NCBI GenBank assembly: GCA_009827215.1 | Contig: WUAJ01000067.1 | Span: forward strand, 1-10,168 | Direction: 5' to 3' | DNA length: 10,168 nt | Source of the DNA: Phycisphaeraceae bacterium | GTDB taxonomy: Bacteria > Planctomycetota > Phycisphaerae > Phycisphaerales > UBA1924 | Shown here: positions 1 through 5,159 of the stretch, in pieces | Position numbering within the stretch: the first letter of the stretch is position 1 | Layout of the letters: the number at the start of each line of letters is the position of its first letter | Position numbers and translations under genes: made by a program | Notes under the pieces: generated by a model | What the model was told of the DNA's origin: nothing | The model's input: only the letters and a program-made list of their open reading frames with translations | Database searches by the model: none

Positions 1-278
1 ATCCCCCCCATCGCCATGTGCGCCGCAACGGGACTGGAGACCGCGCCGTGCTTGTCGAGTGCTTCGCGATCGACCCCGACCAAGCGGACTTTGGTCTCGT
101 TGGAGTAGGTCATGAGCCCCCCTTCAAACGCATCGGACGATCCAGATATGGAAGTCAGGACCGATCCGAGCATCCCTCCAGTGCACGACTCGACGCATCC
201 GAGCGTCACGCCTTGTGCCTTCGCGTGCTCGATGACCTGCGTGGCCAGTTCGATGATGGACTCGTCGATCTCCATCAT
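1..278 (-). CDS. pncC: CinA/PncC-family nicotinamide-nucleotide amidase (partial, 5' part)
   Basis: The reading frame begins with ATG at 278 and runs off the left edge after 92 codons. I translated it by hand. It contains the family hallmark ESCTGG (residues 30-35) followed by GSSDAFEGG and TYSNETK (57-63), then HGAVSSPVAAHMA, which match the N-terminal half of the CinA C-terminal domain. Ser31, Tyr58 and Lys63 sit where the conserved active-site residues of this family are. Known members deamidate nicotinamide mononucleotide to nicotinate mononucleotide in pyridine nucleotide recycling. The start overlaps the stop of the upstream GTPase gene as ATGA (275-278), so the two are probably translationally coupled. 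There is no N-terminal MoaB-like domain before the motif, so this is a stand-alone PncC-type protein and not full-length CinA. The rest of the gene lies outside the window. Confidence 0.9.
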   Translation of the reverse strand, partial: MMEIDESIIELATQVIEHAKAQGVTLGCVESCTGGMLGSVLTSISGSSDAFEGGLMTYSNETKVRLVGVDREALDKHGAVSSPVAAHMAMGG

Positions 279-1435
279 GCCTGCATGAGTCCATCGAACA
301 GTTCAGGGATCCCCTGCGCGTGCGTCGCGACCGTTTCATAGATCGGCGTCTTCCCAGCGATCTCGCGCAGATCACGCACGAGGATATCCTCACCAGGATG
401 ATCCGCTTTGTTGCACACGAACACATCCGCGATCTCGAGGATCCCCGCTTTGTCCATCTGCACCGCGTCGCCCATGCCAGGCGTCAGCACGACCACCGTG
501 TGATCCACATAATCACGGATCATCGTCTCGTTCTGTCCCGCTCCAACGGTCTCGACAAACACCGTGTCGTACGCCTGCTCCCCTTCAAACGCGTCACCGA
601 TGAGTTCGACCGCTTCTTGAAGGCCGTGGTAGTCCTCACCTCGGATCGCCAGCGAGCGGTAGAACGCGTGCTCACCGATCGTGTTGAAATCTACACGCAA
701 GCGATCTCCAAGCAATGCGCCAGAGGTAATCGGACTCTTGGGATCAAACGCGATCACGGCACATCGACCAATGCTCGGATCCTTCTTCGCGCGCACCGCG
801 TGCTCACGCACCAGCTGCGCCACAAGCGTGCTCTTGCCCGCACCAGGTGATCCTGTCAGACCGATCACACGCTTGGGACGACGGCGAACCGCGTCGCTCC
901 GCATCTCCTTCTCATCGTGCATCAGCGAGATGTCCCGAGCGAGTTGAGCAGAACCATGCCCAGACGGAACCTTGTGGTCCTGCGCCTTCACATCCGCTTT
1001 GACCGCGTTGACGATGTCCAGCAGTCCGGTCCCAGTCGGGAAGCACTCCTGCACCCCCATCTCCTTGAGCGCTTGGACATCTTCCGCAGGGAGGATCCCA
1101 CCCATGAGCACCGGGATGTCGCTGCGTCCTACTTCCTCCAGTGCATTGATCAGGTTCTTCCCGAGCACGAGGTGCGAGTTGGACATCATCGAAGCCGCGA
1201 TGCAATCCACATCCTCATCGCGAGCGGAGATCGCGAGCGAGTGCGGCGTCTGCCAGAGTCCCGAGTAGATCACATGCACCCCAGAGTCCCGCAACGCACG
1301 AGCGATGACCTTGACCCCACGATCGTGTCCGTCGAGCCCCATCTTCCCGAGCAGCACGCGCGGACGATGATCCAGATCAGCGCACCGATCCATCTTCTCA
1401 AACTCGCTCGTCGCTGCTCCAAGTTGCTGTGCCAT
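275..1435 (-). CDS. Cobalamin-binding domain fused to MeaB/ArgK-type GTPase
   Basis: This 386-residue protein joins two modules. Residues 26-145 are a B12-binding Rossmann domain like the C-terminal part/small subunit of methylmalonyl-CoA mutase, with DGHDRG (35-40) matching the DxHxxG motif that supplies the cobalt-ligating histidine, then SGL (58-60) and MGG (111-113). Residues 188-384 are a MeaB-type G domain: Walker A GSPGAGKST (195-203), DPKSPITSGALLGDR (231-245), VETVGAGQNE (295-304) and the guanine-specificity NKAD (342-345). MeaB chaperones load adenosylcobalamin and protect B12-dependent mutases. The order B12-then-GTPase is that of the start of IcmF, but the mutase substrate-binding barrel is absent and so is the C-terminal dimerisation extension of stand-alone MeaB. 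The ATG at 1435 has GAGGAC (1443-1448) seven bases upstream. The catalytic mutase subunit must be encoded elsewhere. Function as small subunit plus chaperone is inference. Confidence 0.93.
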   Translation of the reverse strand: MAQQLGAATSEFEKMDRCADLDHRPRVLLGKMGLDGHDRGVKVIARALRDSGVHVIYSGLWQTPHSLAISARDEDVDCIAASMMSNSHLVLGKNLINALEEVGRSDIPVLMGGILPAEDVQALKEMGVQECFPTGTGLLDIVNAVKADVKAQDHKVPSGHGSAQLARDISLMHDEKEMRSDAVRRRPKRVIGLTGSPGAGKSTLVAQLVREHAVRAKKDPSIGRCAVIAFDPKSPITSGALLGDRLRVDFNTIGEHAFYRSLAIRGEDYHGLQEAVELIGDAFEGEQAYDTVFVETVGAGQNETMIRDYVDHTVVVLTPGMGDAVQMDKAGILEIADVFVCNKADHPGEDILVRDLREIAGKTPIYETVATHAQGIPELFDGLMQA

Positions 1436-1442
1436 ATTCGTA

Positions 1443-1448
1443 GTCCTC
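1443..1448 (-). promoter_or_regulatory. Ribosome binding site of the B12/GTPase fusion gene
   Basis: GAGGAC on the minus strand, seven bases before the ATG at 1435, fixes this start. No better in-frame start lies upstream. Confidence 0.7.
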
Positions 1449-1494
1449 GCATCTACCCATTCGCGTGATCTTCACTTTGGGGGGGGTGGAGGGG

Positions 1495-1500
1495 ATTCTA
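1495..1500 (-). promoter_or_regulatory. Probable -10 element (TAGAAT) for the GTPase fusion gene
   Basis: TAGAAT matches TATAAT in five of six positions and is followed by CCCC; a start site about seven bases on would give a leader of roughly 50 bases. A perfect TTGACA lies at 1511-1516 on the same strand, but only ten bases from the -10, too close to be a standard -35. The same TAGAATCCC string occurs upstream of two other transcription units in this window. Confidence 0.45.
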
Positions 1501-1533
1501 TGCGTGATAGTGTCAATTTGCCCATTTTCACCA

Positions 1534-1588
1534 AGCGAACCCAGCAGGTCATCATCACCCCCAGTGATGATGATCTTCTTGGTTCGCT
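1534..1588. repeat. Long imperfect inverted repeat / hairpin
   Basis: Arms 1534-1558 and 1564-1588 flank a five-base loop (CCCCA). Outer blocks AGCGAACC/GGTTCGCT and inner blocks ATCATCAC/GTGATGAT pair perfectly; the nine bases between them pair except for C-T mismatches at 1542/1580 and 1545/1577 and a G-U wobble at 1548/1574. That is 22 Watson-Crick pairs plus one wobble out of 25. The wobble makes plus-strand RNA pair slightly better than minus-strand RNA. There is no T run after either arm, so it does not look like an intrinsic terminator. It could be a 5' UTR structure of the plus-strand gene, a dimer operator, or a small palindromic element. Confidence 0.75.
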
Positions 1589-1744
1589 CGCACACATGAA
1601 CCCACAGAAGCCGCCCTCACGCCCCCGCAATCCGTTTCATACACACACCATCCAGCTCCGATAAGATGTGTAAATTCACTTGTTCCGGAGCTCGAAATCG
1701 AGTAGCTTGGGTGTTCACAGAGCCATCGAGAGGAGCGGCCAAGA

Positions 1745-2467
1745 ATGAAGTCCCTGAACATCATCGTCCTCAACGCGATCATTACCCTGATCGCGTTGTG
1801 CTCATCAAACGCAAACGCGCAGCCGTACATCCAGATCGAGTTTGTGGGTCAAGCTCAATCCGACGCGAAGGAACTGCATCCCATCGGACTGCGTGTCGTG
1901 TTCGACACCAGCGCCCCACCGATCGAGCCGAATGTCTTTGAGCCTGTGACTGCTGAGGTTGTGCAATGGTGGTCCTACCCCGGCATGGCATTCAATCCCG
2001 GCTTGGACCTTCCGATGTTCACAAACAACATCGCAATCGAATACCAAACCGCAGCATCCGCACAGTTCCGCTATTACCCAGACCTCAAAATCTACGAGAT
2101 CTATATTCTGTACAACGACTTTGGGTACACCGTTCAAGTCCAAGGGACCAAACCCGCGTTCACCGACAACATGACCTCGCTCCCAAGCAGCTCGGACGAC
2201 TATGGAGTCTCGCTGCCGTCATCGCAGGGATTCACACCTCGACGAATCGAGTACATCGCCAACGGCCCGCAAGGTTCGTTCGCATCCGCGAAGTGGAGCA
2301 ACCCTGTTGAAGGCATCATCAACACAACAGGTCACCTCCAGGTCAGGGTCACACGCGTTGAAAACCCCAACGCCGAAGAATGCATCGCCGACCTCAACAA
2401 CGACGGCAAACTCAACTTCCTCGACATCTCCGCATACCTCCAGCTCTACAGCGACGGCTGCCCGTAA
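1745..2467 (+). CDS. Secreted protein with C-terminal dockerin-like (GC-type) tail
   Basis: The 240-residue product starts with a signal peptide: Lys2, a hydrophobic core over residues 5-19 and a likely cleavage after Ala-Asn-Ala (23-25). The body (about 26-208) is beta-rich in appearance and rich in aromatic and small polar residues; I do not recognise a catalytic domain. The tail ADLNNDGKLNFLDISAYLQ (215-233) is one calcium-loop-plus-helix dockerin-type repeat with Asp216, Asn218, Asp220 and Asp227 as ligands, bracketed by Cys213 and Cys239 and ending Asp-Gly-Cys-Pro. Tails like this are common on extracytoplasmic proteins of Phycisphaerae, probably for anchoring or sorting; classical dockerins carry two such repeats. 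The ATG is preceded by AGGAG (1731-1735) at nine bases. It appears monocistronic, followed by a strong hairpin. The substrate and exact role are unknown. Confidence 0.88.
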   Translation: MKSLNIIVLNAIITLIALCSSNANAQPYIQIEFVGQAQSDAKELHPIGLRVVFDTSAPPIEPNVFEPVTAEVVQWWSYPGMAFNPGLDLPMFTNNIAIEYQTAASAQFRYYPDLKIYEIYILYNDFGYTVQVQGTKPAFTDNMTSLPSSSDDYGVSLPSSQGFTPRRIEYIANGPQGSFASAKWSNPVEGIINTTGHLQVRVTRVENPNAEECIADLNNDGKLNFLDISAYLQLYSDGCP

Positions 2468-2510
2468 CCAGCCCCTCCCCAACCAACAAAAGAACCCAAC
2501 ACCAGCTCAA

Positions 2511-2558
2511 GAAGTGTGTCATCCACCCCACCAAAGGGTGGATGACACTCTTCGTTTT
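2511..2558 (+). terminator. Intrinsic terminator after the dockerin-tailed gene
   Basis: An 18-bp stem with one T-T mismatch (2511-2528 with 2536-2553) and a seven-base loop is followed by GTTTTC. It lies 43 bases after the stop codon at 2467. The T tract is short, but the stem is very strong. Confidence 0.8.
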
Positions 2559-2560
2559 CA

Positions 2561-2589
2561 TACACAAACACCACCCTCCGGACTAGAAT
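2561..2589 (+). promoter_or_regulatory. Probable promoter of the 3-hydroxyacyl-CoA dehydrogenase gene
   Basis: TAGAAT at 2584-2589 (five of six to TATAAT) is followed by CCCT. TACACA at 2561-2566, 17 bases upstream, is a weak four-of-six -35. The leader would be about 30 bases, leaving room for the GAGGAG site at 2615-2620. Confidence 0.45.
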
Positions 2590-2626
2590 CCCTTCCCATT
2601 CAACCACCCGAACCGAGGAGATCACA

Positions 2627-3496
2627 ATGAGCACAGACCACGGCATCAGCACCATCGGAGTCATCGGTTCCGGACAAATGGGTGGAGGCATCGCCCAAGT
2701 CGGAGCCGTCTCCGGATTCAATGTCGTCGTCTACGACCAAGCCGACGCCGCGCTCTCCAAATGCGGCGCTCTCCACGACAAACTCCTCGCTCGCGCCGTC
2801 GAAAAAGCTCGCATGACCCAGGACGAAGCGACCGCCGCCAAGGATCGCATCACCTACGCGTCCGACCTCTCCGCGCTCGACTCCTCCGACATCGTCATCG
2901 AAGCGATCGTCGAGAACGCGGACATCAAGAAAGACCTCTTCGCGAAGCTCGCCGAGAAGTTCACCGGGAACCAGATCATCGCGTCCAACACCTCGTCGAT
3001 CTCCATCACCGACCTCGCGACCAGTGTCGGCGACGCCGCGGACCGCTTCATAGGGATGCACTTCTTCAACCCAGTCCCAGTCATGAAGCTCGTCGAGGTC
3101 ATCAACGGCCTCGCAACGAGCCAAGAAACCACCGACCGCGTCCTCGCGCTCTCATCAGCGATGGGCAAGGTCGCGGTTCCCGCGAACGATCGTGCGGGGT
3201 TTGTGTCCAACCGAATCCTCATGCCGATGATCAACGAAGCGTTCTACACCTGGATGGAAGGCGTCGCAGAACCAGAACACATCGACGAGATCATGAAGCT
3301 CGGCATGGCGCACCCAATGGGACCGCTCCGCCTCGCTGACTTCATCGGACTCGACACCTGCGAGCACATCATGGAAGTCCTCGCCGAAGGACTCAACAAC
3401 CCCCGCTACCGCGCGTGTCCGCTCCTCAAGCAACTCGTGACCGCCGGACGACTCGGAAACAAGACTGGACGAGGCGTCTTTGACTACTCCAAGTAA
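2627..3496 (+). CDS. 3-hydroxybutyryl-CoA / 3-hydroxyacyl-CoA dehydrogenase
   Basis: The 289-residue protein has the usual length of the bacterial short-chain enzyme (Hbd/PaaH/FadB2 type). It interconverts (S)-3-hydroxyacyl-CoA and 3-oxoacyl-CoA with NAD(P). The N-terminal Rossmann motif is GSGQMGGG (14-21). The active-site set is complete: Ser124 in NTSSISI, His145 in GMHFFNPVP, Glu157 in LVEVI and Asn195 in GFVSNRI, with the same spacing as in the well-studied human enzyme (Ser137, His158, Glu170, Asn208). The C-terminal helical dimerisation domain follows, including HPMGPLRLADFIGLD and the end motif GNKTGRGVFDY. The start has a GAGGAG site (2615-2620) six bases upstream. It could serve beta-oxidation, butyryl-CoA/polyhydroxyalkanoate metabolism or aromatic degradation; the neighbours do not decide. 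The next gene starts 19 bases later. Confidence 0.95.
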   Translation: MSTDHGISTIGVIGSGQMGGGIAQVGAVSGFNVVVYDQADAALSKCGALHDKLLARAVEKARMTQDEATAAKDRITYASDLSALDSSDIVIEAIVENADIKKDLFAKLAEKFTGNQIIASNTSSISITDLATSVGDAADRFIGMHFFNPVPVMKLVEVINGLATSQETTDRVLALSSAMGKVAVPANDRAGFVSNRILMPMINEAFYTWMEGVAEPEHIDEIMKLGMAHPMGPLRLADFIGLDTCEHIMEVLAEGLNNPRYRACPLLKQLVTAGRLGNKTGRGVFDYSK

Positions 3497-3509
3497 TCTC
3501 GTGTAGACT
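3480..3509 (+). promoter_or_regulatory. Leaderless-type promoter for the small TPR gene
   Basis: TTGACT (3480-3485, five of six to TTGACA) and TAGACT (3504-3509, four of six to TATAAT) are 18 bases apart. The -10 ends six bases before the ATG at 3516, placing the expected transcription start on the A of the start codon. The -35 lies inside the last codons of the upstream gene. Confidence 0.5.
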
Positions 3510-3515
3510 CAGCAC

Positions 3516-3824
3516 ATGCCGACACGCGAACAAATCCAGAAGCTGCTCGATCTCGAGCCCAACGATCCGTTCATGCTCTACGCGATGGCGCAGGACTACG
3601 CCAAGACCTCCGAGCACGAGCAAGCCGTCGAGTTCTACAAAAAGACCATCGAAGCGGACGCGGACTACAGCTACGCGTACTACCACATGGCACGCTCCCT
3701 TGAAGCACTCGACCGCAACGAAGACGCCGCCAAGATACTCGATGAGGGACTCGAGGCCGCCAAACGCAGCAACGACGCGAAGGGGATCAGCGAGATCTCA
3801 CAGTACCGTACAATGTTCCCATGA
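3516..3824 (+). CDS. Small tetratricopeptide-repeat protein
   Basis: A 102-residue soluble protein with no signal peptide. After a short N-terminal helix (about 3-13) it has two TPR units: roughly 17-50 (DPFMLYAMAQDYAKTSEHEQ onward, then Ala-Val-Glu-Phe-Tyr-Lys-Lys) and 51-84 (Tyr-Ala-Tyr-Tyr-His-Met-Ala-Arg through Ala-Lys-Ile-Leu-Asp-Glu-Gly). The conserved small and aromatic residues of the helix pairs are present. Such short two-repeat proteins are common in planctomycetes and probably mediate protein-protein contacts; no specific partner can be named. The start lacks a Shine-Dalgarno but has promoter-like hexamers placed for a leaderless transcript. Its stop overlaps the recX start as ATGA (3821-3824), so the two are expected to be translated together. 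Confidence 0.88.
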   Translation: MPTREQIQKLLDLEPNDPFMLYAMAQDYAKTSEHEQAVEFYKKTIEADADYSYAYYHMARSLEALDRNEDAAKILDEGLEAAKRSNDAKGISEISQYRTMFP

Positions 3825-4537
3825 GCCAAGGCTATCGCCAAAACTACAAGTCCCGTAAACCAACCCCCAAGGACATCCCGACCGACGGCTCCGCCTCCAT
3901 CACCTCCCTCCGCGCCTGCTCGGATCAACCCGACCAACTCTCCGTCCGCGTCAATCGCGTGCTCATGGGACGCATCGAGCACACGACAAAGATTAAGCAC
4001 AAACTCAAAGTCGGAGACGCATGGACCGAGGACCTCGCGCAAACGCTCCACACCGAGCTCACCCGATCCCGCGCCTACCGATCCGCGATCCGCATCATGA
4101 GCGCCCGCGCCAAATCCGCTGAGGAACTGCGTCGATCACTCCTCCTCAAAGACAACGATCCCGATGCGATCCAATACGCGATCGATCGCTTGACCGAGCT
4201 CGGAGTCCTCAACGACCGCGAGTACGCCGGGATGAGAGCGCGCTCCATCATCCGGAGCAAACCAGCCGGACGCCGCTTCATCGAAGCCAAGCTCCGAGAG
4301 AAAGGCATCGAGTCCTCCATCATCCGCGAGACCCTCGACGAAGAACTCGAAGACAGCGATCCCAAAGCCGACGCGCTGAACCTCGCACGAAGGATGCATC
4401 GCTCCCTCGCGAGCATCGACGACCCCGAAGTCCGCAAGCGAAGACTCATCGGCAGACTCGCCCGGAGAGGCTTCGACCACGACGCGGTCCGCAACGCTGT
4501 GGAAATCGTCGAGCGTGAGTTTCAAACCGATCTGTAA
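3821..4537 (+). CDS. recX: RecX-family regulator of RecA
   Basis: The 238-residue product matches RecX: an N-terminal domain (about 26-75, beginning ITSLRACSDQPDQLSVRVN) followed by the three-helix RecX repeats. The first repeat spans about 88-135 with SARAKSAEELRRSLL and ELGVLNDREYAG, the second about 136-175 with SKPAGRRFIEAKLREKGIE, the third about 182-235 with RRLIGRLARRGFDHDAV. RecX proteins bind RecA filaments in the groove and limit their extension, dampening recombination and the SOS response. The first 20 or so residues are basic and probably disordered. The start overlaps the TPR gene stop by four bases (ATGA) and there is no separate ribosome site, implying translational coupling. 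recA is not adjacent here, unlike in many bacteria. Confidence 0.88.
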   Translation: MSQGYRQNYKSRKPTPKDIPTDGSASITSLRACSDQPDQLSVRVNRVLMGRIEHTTKIKHKLKVGDAWTEDLAQTLHTELTRSRAYRSAIRIMSARAKSAEELRRSLLLKDNDPDAIQYAIDRLTELGVLNDREYAGMRARSIIRSKPAGRRFIEAKLREKGIESSIIRETLDEELEDSDPKADALNLARRMHRSLASIDDPEVRKRRLIGRLARRGFDHDAVRNAVEIVEREFQTDL

Positions 4538-4583
4538 TCAATCATAAAACAAAACCACACAACCTGTGCATCATGGACCAGCT

Positions 4584-4856
4584 TTAACTCTTGAGTCGTT
4601 GAACAACAACCTCAGTCGAGCCATCATCAAGCAAAAAGTTTGGATCGAGGTGATGATGTGCAAATTCTGGAGCTTGGTCCCAGTTGTACGCTATCGAAAG
4701 CAAAGCGTTCGCAAGAGTAATCATCCCGTCTCGATCACCATCAATTCTTGCGTGATTTCCATCGGCTGCACCATACACACGCAACTTACCGCCATGACCA
4801 TCATGGACAAGTCCAGTCTCGCCGTTGTACTCAGGGATTTCAATAGTGACTTTCAT
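4584..4856 (-). CDS. Small hypothetical protein, possibly Imm32-like immunity protein
   Basis: From the ATG at 4856 this is a 90-residue soluble protein with no signal peptide. It opens with a beta strand (MKVTIEIPEY), then GGKLRVYG and HARIDGDRDG, a helix (MITLANALLSIAYN), and HHHLDPNFLLDDGSTEVVV near the end. The pattern of a strand-rich N-terminus, a leucine/alanine helix, a His-Leu-Asp segment and a final Gly-Ser-x-Glu strand resembles, from memory, the Imm32 immunity family; this is a moderate guess. By eye the gene is clearly less GC-rich than its neighbours. An upstream in-frame ATG at 4910 would add 18 residues, but they look unlike the family start and contain half of a 13-bp repeat. 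No Shine-Dalgarno precedes 4856; TACCAT lies six bases upstream. No toxin gene is next to it. Confidence 0.7.
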   Translation of the reverse strand: MKVTIEIPEYNGETGLVHDGHGGKLRVYGAADGNHARIDGDRDGMITLANALLSIAYNWDQAPEFAHHHLDPNFLLDDGSTEVVVQRLKS

Positions 4857-4933
4857 GTCAATATGGTACACAGCTTTCCAAGAACTCAGCAGACCAAGGT
4901 CAAGAAGCATATTCTGTTAAGCATGACTCATCG

Positions 4934-4962
4934 AAAACGCCCAATGCTTTCTCATTGAGCGT
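4934..4962 (-). terminator. Intrinsic terminator of tRNA-Glu
   Basis: On the minus strand a 10-bp stem (ACGCTCAATG with CATTGGGCGT, one G-U pair; plus-strand positions 4953-4962 and 4937-4946) encloses a six-base loop AGAAAG and is followed by TTTC. It begins nine bases past the tRNA 3' end, so the tRNA is a single-gene unit. Confidence 0.8.
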
Positions 4963-4970
4963 CATCCGAA

Positions 4971-5045
4971 TGACCCCAGCGGGATTTGAACCCGCGTTCC
5001 CAGGATGAGAACCTGGTGTCCTGGACCAGGCTAGACGATGGGGCC
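4971..5045 (-). tRNA. tRNA-Glu (anticodon CTC)
   Basis: The minus strand folds as a complete 75-base cloverleaf. The acceptor stem is GGCCCCA with TGGGGTC (one G-U pair) and the discriminator base is A at 4971. The D stem is GTCT/GGAC. The anticodon arm CCAGG-TTCTCAT-CCTGG has anticodon CTC at 5007-5009, reading GAG. The variable loop is GAAC, and the T arm is GCGGG-TTCAAAT-CCCGC. The CCA tail is not encoded, since the bases after the discriminator are TTC, so it must be added enzymatically. A likely -10 (TAGAAT) lies about 55 bases upstream and an intrinsic terminator follows directly. Confidence 0.96.
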
Positions 5046-5099
5046 GCGTTCCGGCCTCAGCAGACCAATCCGAAGATCCATCCACCAAAGCCGGTAGGG

Positions 5100-5105
5100 A
5101 TTCTA
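5100..5105 (-). promoter_or_regulatory. Probable -10 element (TAGAAT) of tRNA-Glu
   Basis: TAGAAT on the minus strand is followed by CCCT and lies 55 bases before the mature tRNA 5' end, leaving a normal precursor leader. No good -35 is evident. It is one of three TAGAATCCC copies in the window and one arm of an inverted repeat with the bases just before nadD. Confidence 0.45.
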
Positions 5106-5159
5106 GGCCGAATCAACTTCCAAACCCACACAGTCATTCCTCCCCCCTAAGAATCCTCC

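Larger units (their letters stand above)
1436..1744. other. Divergent intergenic region between the GTPase fusion and the secreted protein
   Basis: This 309-base stretch holds no convincing gene. It contains, from left to right, the GTPase gene ribosome site, an eight-G run (1479-1486), a probable minus-strand promoter (1495-1500), a long imperfect hairpin (1534-1588), a 7-bp inverted repeat AGCTCCG/CGGAGCT (1654-1660 and 1686-1692), a small hairpin CTCGA-AA-TCGAG (1691-1702) and the AGGAG ribosome site of the plus-strand gene (1731-1735). Short open frames crossing it have no recognisable content. Confidence 0.7.

Noticed and set aside
1398..1941. Short open frames on both strands between the GTPase fusion and the dockerin gene
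   Set aside because: They have no ribosome sites, are low-complexity or arginine-rich, and mostly overlap the adjacent real genes in other frames.
4900..5088. Minus-strand open frame across tRNA-Glu
   Set aside because: It consists mostly of the tRNA and its terminator, so it is not coding.
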